From Acidiphilium multivorum AIU301 (GTDB lineage Bacteria > Pseudomonadota > Alphaproteobacteria > Acetobacterales > Acetobacteraceae): DNA of 64,000 nt. A model generated the notes under the pieces. That model did no database searches. It was not told the DNA's origin and was given only the letters and a program-made list of their open reading frames with translations. Every line of letters starts with the position of its first letter. Within the stretch, counting starts at the first letter, position 1. Shown here piece after piece: positions 19,294 through 29,460 of this stretch. Position numbers and translations under genes: made by a program. The stretch spans positions 868,001 to 932,000 of the forward strand of contig NC_015186.1 in NCBI RefSeq assembly GCF_000202835.1, read 5' to 3'.

Positions 19294-19306
19294 AGGGGAG
19301 GGGGTC

Positions 19307-19819
19307 ATGCTGAGTTCGCTGGTCACGCTCTGGTACACGTTCCTGCACCTGTTCCAGCGCAACGTGACGGTATCCTATCCCGACGAGATGCCCTATCTCG
19401 CGCCGCGCTATCGCGGCCGGATCGTGCTCACCCGCGACCCTGACGGCGAGGAACGCTGCGTCTCCTGCTATCTCTGCGCGGTCGCCTGCCCGGTCGACTG
19501 CATCAGCCTGCAGAAGACCGAAGCCGAGGGGCGCTGGTATCCCGAGTTCTTCCGCATCAATTTCTCCCGCTGCATCTTCTGCGGCTTCTGCGAGGAAGCC
19601 TGCCCGACCTACGCGATCCAGCTCACCCCGGATTTCGAGATGAGCGAATACGACCGGCAGAACCTCGTCTACGAGAAGGAACACCTGCTGATCAGCGGCA
19701 CCGGCAAGTATCCCGACTACAATTTCTACCGCGTCTCCGGCCTCGCGATCCCGGGCAAGGACAAGGGCGAGGCCGCGCGCGAGCGCAAGCCGATCGACAC
19801 GCGCAGCCTGCTGCCATGA
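19307..19819 (+). CDS. nuoI: NADH-quinone oxidoreductase subunit I (clusters N6a/N6b)
   Basis: A 170-residue 8-iron ferredoxin subunit carrying two [4Fe-4S] clusters. The motifs are [12 protein letters not shown] and [12 protein letters not shown], with the usual spacing of about 39 residues. The short amphipathic N terminus packs on the membrane arm. A very strong ribosome site (GGGGAGGGGG) precedes ATG 19307. Confidence 0.96.
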   Translation: MLSSLVTLWYTFLHLFQRNVTVSYPDEMPYLAPRYRGRIVLTRDPDGEERCVSCYLCAVACPVDCISLQKTEAEGRWYPEFFRINFSRCIFCGFCEEACPTYAIQLTPDFEMSEYDRQNLVYEKEHLLISGTGKYPDYNFYRVSGLAIPGKDKGEAARERKPIDTRSLLP

Positions 19820-19850
19820 ACGCGGACGGGAAGGGGAGGCATAGCGGATC

Positions 19851-20351
19851 ATGAACGCCACCTTCGTCATCTCCGCGATCATCGCGGTCGTCGCGACGGC
19901 GATGATGATCACCCGCCCCTCCGCCGTGCACGGGCTGCTCTATCTCACGGTCTCGCTGCTCGCCGTCGCCCTCGTGTTCTTCGTGCTCGGCGCGCCCTTC
20001 GCCGCGGCGCTGGAGGTCATCATCTACGCCGGCGCCATCATGGTCCTGTTCGTCTTCGTGATCATGATGCTGAACATCGGCGAGGCGGCGGCCCGGCTCG
20101 AAAGCAGCTGGCTGCATCCCGCCACCTGGGTCGGCCCGTCCATCCTGGCCCTGCTGCTGGCCATCGAGCTCGGCGCCGTCGCCGTCTCCGGCGGCCTGCC
20201 GCACCCCGCCACGTCGGTGATCAGCGCCCATGCGGTCGGTGTGGCGCTGGTCGGCCCCTACATGCTCGCGGTCGAGCTCGCCTCGTTCCTCCTGCTCGCC
20301 GGCCTGGTCGCGGCGTTCCATCTCGGCCGCTCGATCATGGGAACGGACTAG
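19851..20351 (+). CDS. nuoJ: NADH-quinone oxidoreductase subunit J
   Basis: A 166-residue membrane subunit with five helices. The segment [20 protein letters not shown], with its flexible helix 3, is diagnostic of NuoJ and takes part in coupling quinone reduction to proton pumping. It follows nuoI after 31 bases that hold a GGGGAGG ribosome site. Confidence 0.95.
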   Translation: MNATFVISAIIAVVATAMMITRPSAVHGLLYLTVSLLAVALVFFVLGAPFAAALEVIIYAGAIMVLFVFVIMMLNIGEAAARLESSWLHPATWVGPSILALLLAIELGAVAVSGGLPHPATSVISAHAVGVALVGPYMLAVELASFLLLAGLVAAFHLGRSIMGTD

Positions 20352-20355
20352 CGGG

Positions 20356-20664
20356 ATGGCGACGGTTCCGCTCGGCCAGGGCCTGCTGCTCGCCGCGGTC
20401 CTCTTCGCGCTGGGCCTGGTCGGCGTGCTGGTCCGCCGCAACCTGCTGTTCATGCTGATGTCGCTCGAGGTGATGCTGAACGCGGCCGGCGTCGCCTTCA
20501 TCGTCGCCGGCGCCCGCTGGGCCTCGCCGGACGGGCAGATCATGTTCATCCTCGTCCTCACGCTCGCCGCGGCGGAAGTCTCGGTCGGCCTGGCACTCAT
20601 CCTGCTGATGCACCGGCGGATCCCCACGCTCGATGCCGATGCCGGCGACGGTCTGAGGGGGTAG
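20356..20664 (+). CDS. nuoK: NADH-quinone oxidoreductase subunit K
   Basis: A 102-residue membrane subunit with three helices. Two conserved membrane glutamates are visible, in [11 protein letters not shown] and [14 protein letters not shown], and belong to the proton path. The start at 20356 is four bases after the nuoJ stop, with GCGGG in front. Confidence 0.95.
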   Translation: MATVPLGQGLLLAAVLFALGLVGVLVRRNLLFMLMSLEVMLNAAGVAFIVAGARWASPDGQIMFILVLTLAAAEVSVGLALILLMHRRIPTLDADAGDGLRG

Positions 20665-20668
20665 AAAG

Positions 20669-22525
20669 ATGCAGCATTTCCTCTGGCTCGTCCCCGCGCT
20701 GCCGCTCCTCGGCTCGATCGTCCTGATGCTCGGCACCGGGCGCCTGTCGCACCGCGCCGAGGCGCTGATCGGCGTGCTCTCGGTCGGCCTCGCCGCCGTC
20801 GTCGCCTTCGCCATCGCCGGCGCCTTCCTGCTCGATCCGCCGGCCGGCGCCGCCTACCAGCAGTCCCTGTGGCGCTGGTTCGCGGTCGGGCATTTCTCCT
20901 TCGGCATCGCCCTGCGGGTCGATCCGCTCTCGCTGCTGATGATGCTCGTCACCAGCGGCGTCGGCTTCCTCATCCATCTCTTCTCGACCGAGTTCATGGA
21001 GGGCGAGGAGGGCTACGGCCGGTTCTTCGCCTATCTCAACCTTTTCGTCGCCGCCATGCTGCTGCTGGTGATGGCCGACAATTTCCTCGTCCTCTACGCC
21101 GGCTGGGAAGGGGTCGGGCTCTGCTCCTACCTGCTGATCGGCTTCTGGTGGCGCGACCCCGCCAACGGCCTCGCCGCGCGCAAGGCCTTCATCGTCACCC
21201 GCGTCGGCGACACCGCCTTCCTGATCGGCCTGCTGCTGATCGCGAGCCGCCTCGGCACGCTGAACATCGCCGGGGCGATGCGGGATGCCGCTCACACCTG
21301 GCATCCCGGCTCGCCGGCCGCGACGCTGATCGCCTTCCTCCTGCTCGGCGGCGCCGTCGGCAAGTCCGCGCAGTTGCCGCTGCAGACCTGGCTGCCCGAC
21401 GCGATGGCCGGCCCCACCCCGGTCAGCGCGCTCATCCACGCCGCGACGATGGTCACCGCCGGCGTCTACCTCATCGCCCGCACCCATGTGCTGTTCCTGC
21501 TCGCGCCGGCGGCGGAAATCACCGTCGGCATCGTCGGCGCGGCGACGCTGCTGCTCGCCGGCTTCAGCGCCCTCGCGCAGAACGACATCAAGCGCATCCT
21601 CGCCTATTCGACGATGAGCCAGATCGGCTACATGTTCCTCGCCCTGGGCGTCGGCGCCTGGCGCGCGGCGATGTTCCACTTCATGACGCACGCCTTCTTC
21701 AAGGCGCTGCTGTTCCTCTCGGCCGGCGCCGTCACCATGCGCCTGCATCACGAGCAGGACATCTACCGGATGGGCGGCCTCGCCCGCCGCCTGCCCGCCG
21801 CCTTCTGGAGCTTCCTGATCGGCAGCGCCGCCCTTGCCGCCCTGCCGCTGATAACCTCGGGGTTCTACAGCAAGGAGGCGATCCTCTCGGGCGCCTGGGC
21901 CGACGGCAATGGCGGCCGCGTGCTCTGGCTCGCCGGCGTCATCGGCGCCTTCGTCACCGGGGTCTACATCTTCCGCGCCGTCTTCATCGCCTTTTTCGGC
22001 GAGGAACACACCCATGTCAGCGGCTCCTACGGCTGGCGCGTCATCGTGCCGCTGGTGGTGCTCTCGGTGCTGTCGCTGGTCGGCGGCTTCATCGAACTGC
22101 CCCCGGCCTTCGGCCACGTCACGCTGCTCTCCAGGCTCCTCGCCCCGGTGCTGCCCCCGACCAGGGAGGTGACCGACATGACCCCGCTGCTCCTCGCCAG
22201 CGCCGCGTCCATCCTCGGCATCGCGCTGGCCGCCGTGCTCTACTGGCGCCCGTCGCGCCCGCCGGCCGAAACGCCGCTCTGGCGCTTCTGGCACGCCGCC
22301 GCCGGGTTCGACGCGCTCTATGACCGCCTGCTGGTCCGCCCCGTGATCTGGGCCGCCCGGGTCGACCGCGACGATTTCATCGACAGTTTCTACGACGGCA
22401 TCGCCTGGGCCACGCAGGCGATCCACCGGGCGATCCGGCGCACCCAGACCGGCCGGGTCCGCCTCTATGCCGCGAGCCTCGCCGTCGGCTCGGTCGGCCT
22501 CATCGCGATCGCGGTGCTGCGATGA
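20669..22525 (+). CDS. nuoL: NADH-quinone oxidoreductase subunit L
   Basis: Distal antiporter-like proton channel (618 residues, about sixteen helices including the long lateral helix). The functional residues lie in expected segments: Glu in YAGWEGVGLCSYLLIGFWW, Lys in VGKSAQLPLQTWLPDAMAG and Lys in HAFFKALLFLSAGAV. A GAGGGGG ribosome site precedes ATG 20669. The 3' end overlaps nuoM by ATGA. Confidence 0.96.
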   Translation: MQHFLWLVPALPLLGSIVLMLGTGRLSHRAEALIGVLSVGLAAVVAFAIAGAFLLDPPAGAAYQQSLWRWFAVGHFSFGIALRVDPLSLLMMLVTSGVGFLIHLFSTEFMEGEEGYGRFFAYLNLFVAAMLLLVMADNFLVLYAGWEGVGLCSYLLIGFWWRDPANGLAARKAFIVTRVGDTAFLIGLLLIASRLGTLNIAGAMRDAAHTWHPGSPAATLIAFLLLGGAVGKSAQLPLQTWLPDAMAGPTPVSALIHAATMVTAGVYLIARTHVLFLLAPAAEITVGIVGAATLLLAGFSALAQNDIKRILAYSTMSQIGYMFLALGVGAWRAAMFHFMTHAFFKALLFLSAGAVTMRLHHEQDIYRMGGLARRLPAAFWSFLIGSAALAALPLITSGFYSKEAILSGAWADGNGGRVLWLAGVIGAFVTGVYIFRAVFIAFFGEEHTHVSGSYGWRVIVPLVVLSVLSLVGGFIELPPAFGHVTLLSRLLAPVLPPTREVTDMTPLLLASAASILGIALAAVLYWRPSRPPAETPLWRFWHAAAGFDALYDRLLVRPVIWAARVDRDDFIDSFYDGIAWATQAIHRAIRRTQTGRVRLYAASLAVGSVGLIAIAVLR

Positions 22526-24039
22526 TCCTGTTCTGGCTCCTCATCTTCCCGGCGGTCGGCGGCGTGCTGGCCTGGATCGCCGGCACCCGCAACCCGGATG
22601 CCCCGCGCTGGGTGTCGATCGCGGTGCTCACGCTCGAACTTCTCATGGCGCTCCCCCTGATCGGCGCCGCCGCCGCGCCCGGCCATGGCGCCTGGATCGC
22701 GCAGTTCGACCACTCGTGGATTCCGCAGCTCGGCATCTCCTTCGAACTCGATCTCGACGGGCTGAGCCTGGTCCTGATCCTGCTGACGATCGTGCTCAGC
22801 CTCATCTGCGTCGTGATCTCCTGGACCGAGATCACCGACCGCTCCGGCCTGTTCCACGCCAACCTGCTCTGGACCACCACCGGCGTCATCGGCGTCTTCC
22901 TCGCGCTCGACCTGTTCCTGTTCTTCTTCTTCTGGGAACTGATGCTGGTGCCGATGTATTTCATGATCGCGCTATGGGGCCACGAGAACCGCTCCTACGC
23001 GGCGATCAAGTTCTTCCTCTTCACCCAGGGCAGCGGCCTGCTCATGCTGGTGTCGATCCTCGTGCTCGTCTTCATCCACCAGCGCGCGACCGGCGATCTC
23101 ACCTTCGACTATTTCGCCCTGCTCGGCACGAAAATGAGCCCGACCACCGGCTTCCTGCTGATGCTCGGCTTCTTCATCGCCTTCGCCGTGAAGCTGCCGG
23201 CGGTGCCGTTCCACACCTGGCTGCCGGACGCCCACACCGAAGCTCCCACCGCGGGGTCCGTGCTGCTCGCCGGCATCCTGCTGAAGACCGGCGCCTACGG
23301 CCTGATCCGCTTCGTGGTGCCGCTGTTTCCCGCGGCGGCGCACGCCTTCGCGCCGGTGGCGATGGCGCTCGCGGTCGCCGGAATCCTCTACGGCGCGCTG
23401 CTCGCCTTCGGCCAGAACGACCTCAAGCGCCTGGTCGCCTACAGCAGCATCAGCCACATGGGCTTCGTCCTGCTCGGCGTCTTCGCCTGGAGCACGCTCG
23501 CCCTGCAGGGCGTGGTCGCGCAGATGGTGGCGCACGGCATCAGCACCGGCGCCCTCTTCGTCCTGGTCGGCGCCCTGCAGGAACGCATCCACACCCGCGA
23601 CATGCGGCGCATGGGCGGGCTCTGGGGGCAGGTGCCGCGCCTGTCCGCCTGCGGCATGTTCTTCGCCATCGCCTCGCTCGGCCTTCCCGGCCTCGGCAAT
23701 TTCATCGGTGAATTCCTGATCCTGCTCGGCAGCTTCCAGGCCAGCGTGGTCTTCACCGTCATCGCCACGTTCGGGCTGGTCGCCGCCGCCGCCTATTCGC
23801 TGCTGCTGGTCCAGCGCGCCTTCCACGGCGCGGCGCGGGAACCGGCACCCCATCGCGCGATCGCCGATCTCTCGGCGCCGCATCTCGCCGTCATGGCGGT
23901 GCTGGTGGTCGCCATCGTCGGGCTCGGCCTCTATCCGCAGCCCGTCTTCGACGAGGTGGCGCCGGGCCTCTCCGCCGTGCAGCACAGCGCCGCGGTCTCG
24001 GCTTCGATGCCCGAGCACCTCGCGGAGCGCGCGCCATGA
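22522..24039 (+). CDS. nuoM: NADH-quinone oxidoreductase subunit M
   Basis: Antiporter-like proton-pumping subunit (505 residues, fourteen helices). Key segments are [18 protein letters not shown] with the channel glutamate, and [20 protein letters not shown] with the channel lysine and the broken helix. A second lysine follows in LLKTGAYGL. It is coupled to nuoL and nuoN by ATGA overlaps on both sides. Confidence 0.96.
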
Positions 24040-25496
24040 CCGCCCCGGCCTTCACCGCCAAGGCCTTCGCCGCCTTCGCGCCCTTCACCCTGCTCGGCGC
24101 GGTGACGATCCTGGTCATGCTGCTGATCGCCGTCCGCCGCGATCACCGCCTCGTCGCCCTGTCGACCATCGCCGGCCTGCTGCTCTGCTGCATCGCCCTG
24201 CCGCTCGCCGCTCCCGCATCCCCCGTCGCCGTGACGAAGCTGTTCGTGATCGACGGCGCCGCCCTGTTCTATGCGGGCCTCGTGCTCGTCTCCGCCCTGG
24301 TCGTCGCCGCGCTCTCCTGGGTCTATCTCGACCGGGTGGGCGAGGGGCCGCGCGAGGAATACTATCTCCTCCTGCTCACCGCGACGCTGGGCGCCGCCAT
24401 CCTGCCGGCGAGCGTGCATTTCGCCTCGTTCTTCCTCGGCATCGAAACGCTCGGCATCTCGCTGCTCGGGCTGATCGCCTATGCCGGCCCGCGCGGCAGC
24501 GCGGCCGAGGCGGGCACGAAATATCTCATCCTCAGCGGCGCCGCCTCCGCCTTCCTGCTGTTCGGCATGGCGCTGATCTATGCCGCCTTCGGCTCGATGT
24601 CCTTCGCCCGCATCGGCGCGCTCGCCCATCAAGCCGGCCCGGCCGATCTCTACCGCCTCGCCGGCATCGCGCTCATTCTCTCCGGCGTCGCCTTCAAGCT
24701 CTCGCTGGTCCCGTTCCACATGTGGACGCCCGACGTGTACGAGGGCGCGCCCGCGCCGGTCACCGCCTTCATCGCCGTCGTCTCGAAAATCGCGGTCTTC
24801 GCCGTGATCCTGCGCTTCTTCGCCCTCGCCGGCGCTCATGCGGATGCCTCGCTCCGCGCCGGCATCGCCGCGGTCGCGATCCTGTCCATGCTCGCCGGCA
24901 ACCTGCTCGCCCTGCTGCAGACCAACGTGAAGCGCCTGCTCGCCTATTCGTCCATCGCCCATCTGGGCTACCTGCTCGTCGCCTTCCTCGCAGCCCCGGC
25001 GCTTGGCGTCGATGCCGCGGCCTATTACCTGGCCGCCTACGCGGTCACCAGCCTCGGCGCCTTCGGCATCGTCGCGCTGCTCAGCGCGCCGGGCGCGGGG
25101 CGCGATGCCGACCGGATCGAGGATTACCGCGGCCTGTTCCGCACCCGCCCGTTCCTCGCCGCGAGCCTCGCGCTGATGCTGCTCTCGCTCGCGGGCATGC
25201 CGCCGACGATGGGCTTCATCGCCAAGTTCTACCTCGTCGTCGCCGGCGTCGGCACCGCCCTGTTCTGGCCGGTCGCCGCACTCCTGCTCGGCAGCGTGAT
25301 CGGCCTCTACTACTATCTGCGCATCCTCGTCGCGATGGCGCTGCCCGCCCCCGGCGATGAGGAGGCGCGACATCCGAACGCCGTGCCCCCGCTCGGCAAC
25401 GCGGTGATCGGCGCGCTGCTCGTCCTGCTGGTGGTGCTCGGCGCCTATCCGGCGCCCGCCCTCGCGCTGATCCGCATGACCATCGGCCACGGCTGA
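24036..25496 (+). CDS. nuoN: NADH-quinone oxidoreductase subunit N
   Basis: Third antiporter-like subunit (486 residues, fourteen helices), last gene of the nuo operon. Typical segments are [36 protein letters not shown] with the conserved lysine, and [16 protein letters not shown]. No birA or other accessory gene follows. The next 283 bases carry no gene and no convincing terminator. Confidence 0.96.
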
Positions 25497-25779
25497 CCGC
25501 CGCCACCGCCGCCCGTCATGGCCATGCGCCCTACCGCTGTGCATCCTGCATGGCTGGTCACCCGGCCGCCGCCTCAAAATGCTGGCATCGGGACGGCGGA
25601 AGAGTCATACTCCAGATAACGTTTGAGTGATGGCCCGCGCATGGCGCGCCATAGTCGGATGCACCGCCTGCACGGGCCGGCGCACCAGCCCGGAAAGCGG
25701 TTTCCAGCATCCGCCTGTGCCGGATCTCCATGCAGGCGGGCGTTTCGGTCCTGTCCTTCACGGAACGCGGAGAAAAGTC

Positions 25780-26211
25780 ATGACAACGATACGCCAGGTG
25801 CTCGACCAGAAGGGCTGGGGCGCCATCGTGCTCAGCGCGAATCATTTCATCCCGCAGGCCGCGCGGTTTCTCACCGCCAAGCGCATCGGCGCCGCCCCGG
25901 TGGTCGACGATCGCGGCGCGCTGGTCGGCATGCTCTCCGAGCGCGACATCATGCGCTTCGTCGGCGAATTCGACGGCGACATCAAGGACCGCACGGCGGC
26001 CGACCTGATGACGACGCTGGTCGCCTCCTGCACGCCCGAGGCGACGATCCTCGACGCGATGCTGCTGATGACGACGCATCGCTGCCGCCATCTCCCCGTC
26101 TTCGAGGACGGCGTGCTGGCCGGCGTCGTCAGCATCGGCGATCTGGTGAAGGCCCGGCTGGAGGAAGCCGAGTTCGAGGTCGATTCGCTGCGCGCCTACA
26201 TCGTCTCCTGA
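25780..26211 (+). CDS. CBS-domain-pair protein
   Basis: A 143-residue soluble protein made almost wholly of two CBS motifs (about residues 10-65 and 75-135), a Bateman module that usually binds adenosine nucleotides such as AMP, ATP or NAD. The segments GAAPVVDDRGALVGMLSERD and HLPVFEDGVLAGVVSIGD are typical of each half. It has no enzyme domain, so it probably acts as a free-standing regulator. The partner is unknown, and being next to complex I and a c-di-GMP protein gives only weak hints. GGAG 8 bases before ATG 25780 supports the start over longer in-frame forms. Confidence 0.9.
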   Translation: MTTIRQVLDQKGWGAIVLSANHFIPQAARFLTAKRIGAAPVVDDRGALVGMLSERDIMRFVGEFDGDIKDRTAADLMTTLVASCTPEATILDAMLLMTTHRCRHLPVFEDGVLAGVVSIGDLVKARLEEAEFEVDSLRAYIVS

Positions 26212-26230
26212 CGCATCCCGCGCGTGGGCC

Positions 26231-28708
26231 TCACCGGCTCGCCGGCACCCCCCGCGCGAGCAGCCCCCGCATGCCGGCCTCATTGACGGGCTGGCCGAAA
26301 TAGAAGCCCTGCACGCAGGCCGCGCCGAGCCGGCGCACATGGTTGAGCTGCACCTGGGTTTCGACGCCCTCCACCGTGATCGGCATCCTGATGGCCGTGG
26401 CCATGCCGACGATCGCGTTCAGGATCGGCGTCTCGTCCGTCTCCGCGCGGATCCGGCGGAGGAAGGACTGGTCGATCTTCATGGCGTCGAACCGGAACGC
26501 ATCGAGCTGGGCGAGGGACGAATAGCCGGTGCCGAAATCGTCGAGCACGAGCCGCACGCCCAGCTCCCGCAGCCGGTGCAGCGTCGCCAGGTAATGGCGG
26601 TTGCGCGAGACGAGAACGGTTTCGGTGATCTCGAGATGAAGCCGGCGCGGGGCGAGCCCGGTCGCCTCCAGCACATCGCGCACCAGCGCCGGCAGATCGG
26701 CCAGTTCGATCTGCCGCGGCGAGACATTGACGGAAAGGCCGACGGTTTCCGGCCACCGGCACGCGGCGGCGCAGGCCTGCCGCAGCACCCAGGCGCCGAT
26801 CGGCGCGATCAGGCCGGACTCCTCGGCGAGCGGGATGAACTCCGCCGGCGGAATGCGGCCCTGCTCCGGATGGTTCCAGCGCAGCAGCGTTTCCGCGGCG
26901 GCGATCGTGCCATCCGCGGTGCGGACGATCGGCTGGAACGCCAGTTCGAGCTCGCTGCGCCCGAGCGCGTCCGCGAGGTCGCGCTTGAGCTGCCGCTTGC
27001 GCAGGCTCTCCTGTTCCATCGCCGGCGTGAACACCCGGAAACTCCCCGGCGCCTCCGTCCGAGTCTCGTACAGCGCGAGATCGGCATGCCGGCACAGCCG
27101 CGCCGCGTCCCGATCCGCGAGCGAGGCGATCGCGAGGCCGATCGACAGGCTGATCCGCAGCGACAGGTCGCCCAGCTCGAACCGCTCCTCCATCGCGCCG
27201 ACGATCCGCCGCGCCAGCGTCGTCGCATCCCCCGGCCGGCGCATGCCGTTCAGCAGGATCATGAATTCGTCGCCGCCGGTCCGCGCCAGGATGTCCCTCG
27301 GCCGCAGGCACGATTTCAGCCGGCGGGCGACGGTCTTCAGCACCTCGTCGCCCACGCCGTGGCCGAATGAATCGTTGATCTCGGTGAAGTAGTTCACGTC
27401 GGCGCAGATCAGCGCCATCGCGCGGCCCCTGGCCTGCGCGGTCAGCGCCGCCTCGAGCCGGGTGAAGAATCCCCTTCGGTTGAACTCGCCGGTGAGCGAG
27501 TCGGTTTCCGCCGCCTCGATCAGCCGGTCCTGCGTCAGCTTCCGCTCCGTGACGTCGCGGACGAACAGCGAGATGTCATCCTCGCCCGGATAGAGATCGG
27601 CCTCCAGCCAGCGCCCGGTCGGCGCCCATGACAGTTCGAGCCGCACCGGCGCGCCGGTCGCGGCCGCGCGCTCCGCGCCGGCCGCCAGCCGGTGGCCCGC
27701 GGTGCCGGGGAACAGGTCGGCGAGCCGGTTGCCGACGATCTCCTGCCCGGCGCCTGCGAACCGCGCCGCCCGCGCGTTGGCGAACCGGGCGCGGCCGCCA
27801 CGATCGAACACGATCACCGCATCCCGCGTCGCCTCCAGCACGCGAAAGGCCAGCGCCTCCGACGATCGCAGCGCGGCCTGCATCCGCCGGTACGCCGTCA
27901 CGTCCTGGGTCACGCCCCTGAGCCGCCTCGCCCTGCCGCCCGCCTCGCCGATCGGCTCCGCGTACGACACCACGTCCAGCGTCCGTCCGTCGAACGCGGT
28001 GAGCCGGTGCTGCACGCTCACCGGCTGTCCGGCCTTCAGCCCGGCGACAAACCGCCGCAGCAGCAGCCGGCGATCGGCCGGCGGAAACAGCGCCCGCAAC
28101 TCGTCGAGCGTCACCGGCCGGTTCCGCGCCTCGCCGCCGGCGAGCTGCCAGGTCTCGGGCGAGAAGCGGATCTCGCCGGCCGCAAGGTCCCATTGCCAGC
28201 TGCCGATCTGCGCGAGCCGGTGGGCGGCGGCCTGTTCGCGCGTGCGCTCGGCGAGCTGCTCGGCGCGAAAACGCGCCTCGGCCTTCTCCCGCGCCAGCTC
28301 CTCGGCAAGGGTGCGCAGCGTGGTGATGTCGGTTGTCGTGCCGACCATGCGCACCGGGCGACCCGCGATGTCGCGCTCAACCACCATGCCCCGGCTGAGA
28401 ACCCATTTGTACGATCCGTCGGCGCAGCGCAGCCGATGCTCGACCTCATAGCGCGCGGTCCTCCGGTCGAAATGGTCCTGCATCGTCTGCCGGACATAGT
28501 CGAGGTCATCCGGGTGGACGCGGGCATAGGCCGCCTCGATATGCGAGCGGGCCGGCATCTCGGCATAGCCCAGGATCCGCCACCAGCCCCGCGAATACCG
28601 GATCTCCCCGGTCACGACGTCGCGATCCCAGATCCCCGTTCCGCTCTCCTCCACCGCGAGATTGACGATGTCGGTGAAATCGTCGGGCCTGTTGCCGGCG
28701 AGCGTCAT
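26231..28708 (-). CDS. Triple-PAS GGDEF-EAL cyclic-di-GMP protein
   Basis: An 825-residue soluble protein without membrane segments. Three PAS domains (about residues 15-130, 165-270 and 285-390, the first with a PAC tail ending TTTDIT) precede a GGDEF domain (about 395-555) and an EAL domain (about 570-820). The GGDEF active site is intact, and an inhibitory site RPRD lies five residues before it. The EAL motif reads ETLLR, keeping Glu, Leu and Arg, and the other metal and catalytic segments (NVSPRQ, LEITET, DDFGTG, KIDQSF, EGVET) are also kept. Both synthesis and hydrolysis of c-di-GMP are therefore possible, with PAS domains sensing redox, oxygen or a ligand. It faces the CBS gene tail to tail. 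Confidence 0.93.
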   Translation of the reverse strand: MTLAGNRPDDFTDIVNLAVEESGTGIWDRDVVTGEIRYSRGWWRILGYAEMPARSHIEAAYARVHPDDLDYVRQTMQDHFDRRTARYEVEHRLRCADGSYKWVLSRGMVVERDIAGRPVRMVGTTTDITTLRTLAEELAREKAEARFRAEQLAERTREQAAAHRLAQIGSWQWDLAAGEIRFSPETWQLAGGEARNRPVTLDELRALFPPADRRLLLRRFVAGLKAGQPVSVQHRLTAFDGRTLDVVSYAEPIGEAGGRARRLRGVTQDVTAYRRMQAALRSSEALAFRVLEATRDAVIVFDRGGRARFANARAARFAGAGQEIVGNRLADLFPGTAGHRLAAGAERAAATGAPVRLELSWAPTGRWLEADLYPGEDDISLFVRDVTERKLTQDRLIEAAETDSLTGEFNRRGFFTRLEAALTAQARGRAMALICADVNYFTEINDSFGHGVGDEVLKTVARRLKSCLRPRDILARTGGDEFMILLNGMRRPGDATTLARRIVGAMEERFELGDLSLRISLSIGLAIASLADRDAARLCRHADLALYETRTEAPGSFRVFTPAMEQESLRKRQLKRDLADALGRSELELAFQPIVRTADGTIAAAETLLRWNHPEQGRIPPAEFIPLAEESGLIAPIGAWVLRQACAAACRWPETVGLSVNVSPRQIELADLPALVRDVLEATGLAPRRLHLEITETVLVSRNRHYLATLHRLRELGVRLVLDDFGTGYSSLAQLDAFRFDAMKIDQSFLRRIRAETDETPILNAIVGMATAIRMPITVEGVETQVQLNHVRRLGAACVQGFYFGQPVNEAGMRGLLARGVPASR

Positions 28709-29460
28709 CCCGGCGGGAGTCCGGCCCGGCCAGCCTTGGCCCCGATGCCGGGCCGGCGGGATCTCATGGTCGATCCATTGTTATCTGACCTGACCCGGCC
28801 GGGCATCGGCGCGCCGCCCAAGGCGGCCGGCAGCGACCGCCGCATCCGGCCGCGCCGGCTTCATGGCGGCGCGATCCGGTCGTCTGTATTGAACAGACTC
28901 ACATCCCAACGAACAAAAAAGCATAAACAAGCCTATTCATGTGCCGGCATTCCGGGAGCTGTTGATCCGAACTGTTCCACCATGGCGGATTCGTCTTGTT
29001 TTTGCGGCACAATAGTCGAATTGCCTAAATTTTGTCATTTTTTTTAATAAAAAGCAATTGCCGAAGCCGCAACAGAAAATCAAACGCGCCTCGCCACGCC
29101 GGTTTCCGAAAAATCATGGTCCAGACTGTAGCCTTTTCAAACCGGGTCCGCATCGGCGCGCAAGGTGCGGGTCGCTGAAGGCGGCATCGCCACCGCGCGA
29201 CGATACGCCGATGCCGCAAGCGCGCCAACCGGGGCTTTCCCGGCATCCATTCCAATGTCGCGCCTTAATCGAAAATTAACAGGCGCATGTTACATTTTTC
29301 CGCATCGGGAAAATCCACGAGGCGCGGTTGCACTGGCGAATGACCTGCATCGGACCAACGCAAGCCGCGGCGCGGACCTGCCATGCCGCAGGGTGCCGCC
29401 AGCCTCGCCCGGGCGCACTTCCCGCGCCGATTCGCAAAAGCCGATTGTTCCGGAGGTAGA
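28709..29460. other. Intergenic region between divergent genes
   Basis: A 752-bp region with no convincing gene between the GGDEF-EAL gene (leftward) and the methyltransferase (rightward). The part from about 28880 to 29110 is clearly richer in A/T than its surroundings, with A- and T-runs, and probably contains the promoters. A 21-codon frame rich in Cys (28982-29047) and a 99-codon frame ending in a GTGA overlap with the methyltransferase start (29165-29464) exist, but neither has a ribosome site or protein-like composition. Confidence 0.6.

Noticed and set aside
28982-29047. Small Cys-rich 21-codon frame in the AT-rich intergenic region
   Set aside because: No ribosome site or conservation evidence; too short to support.
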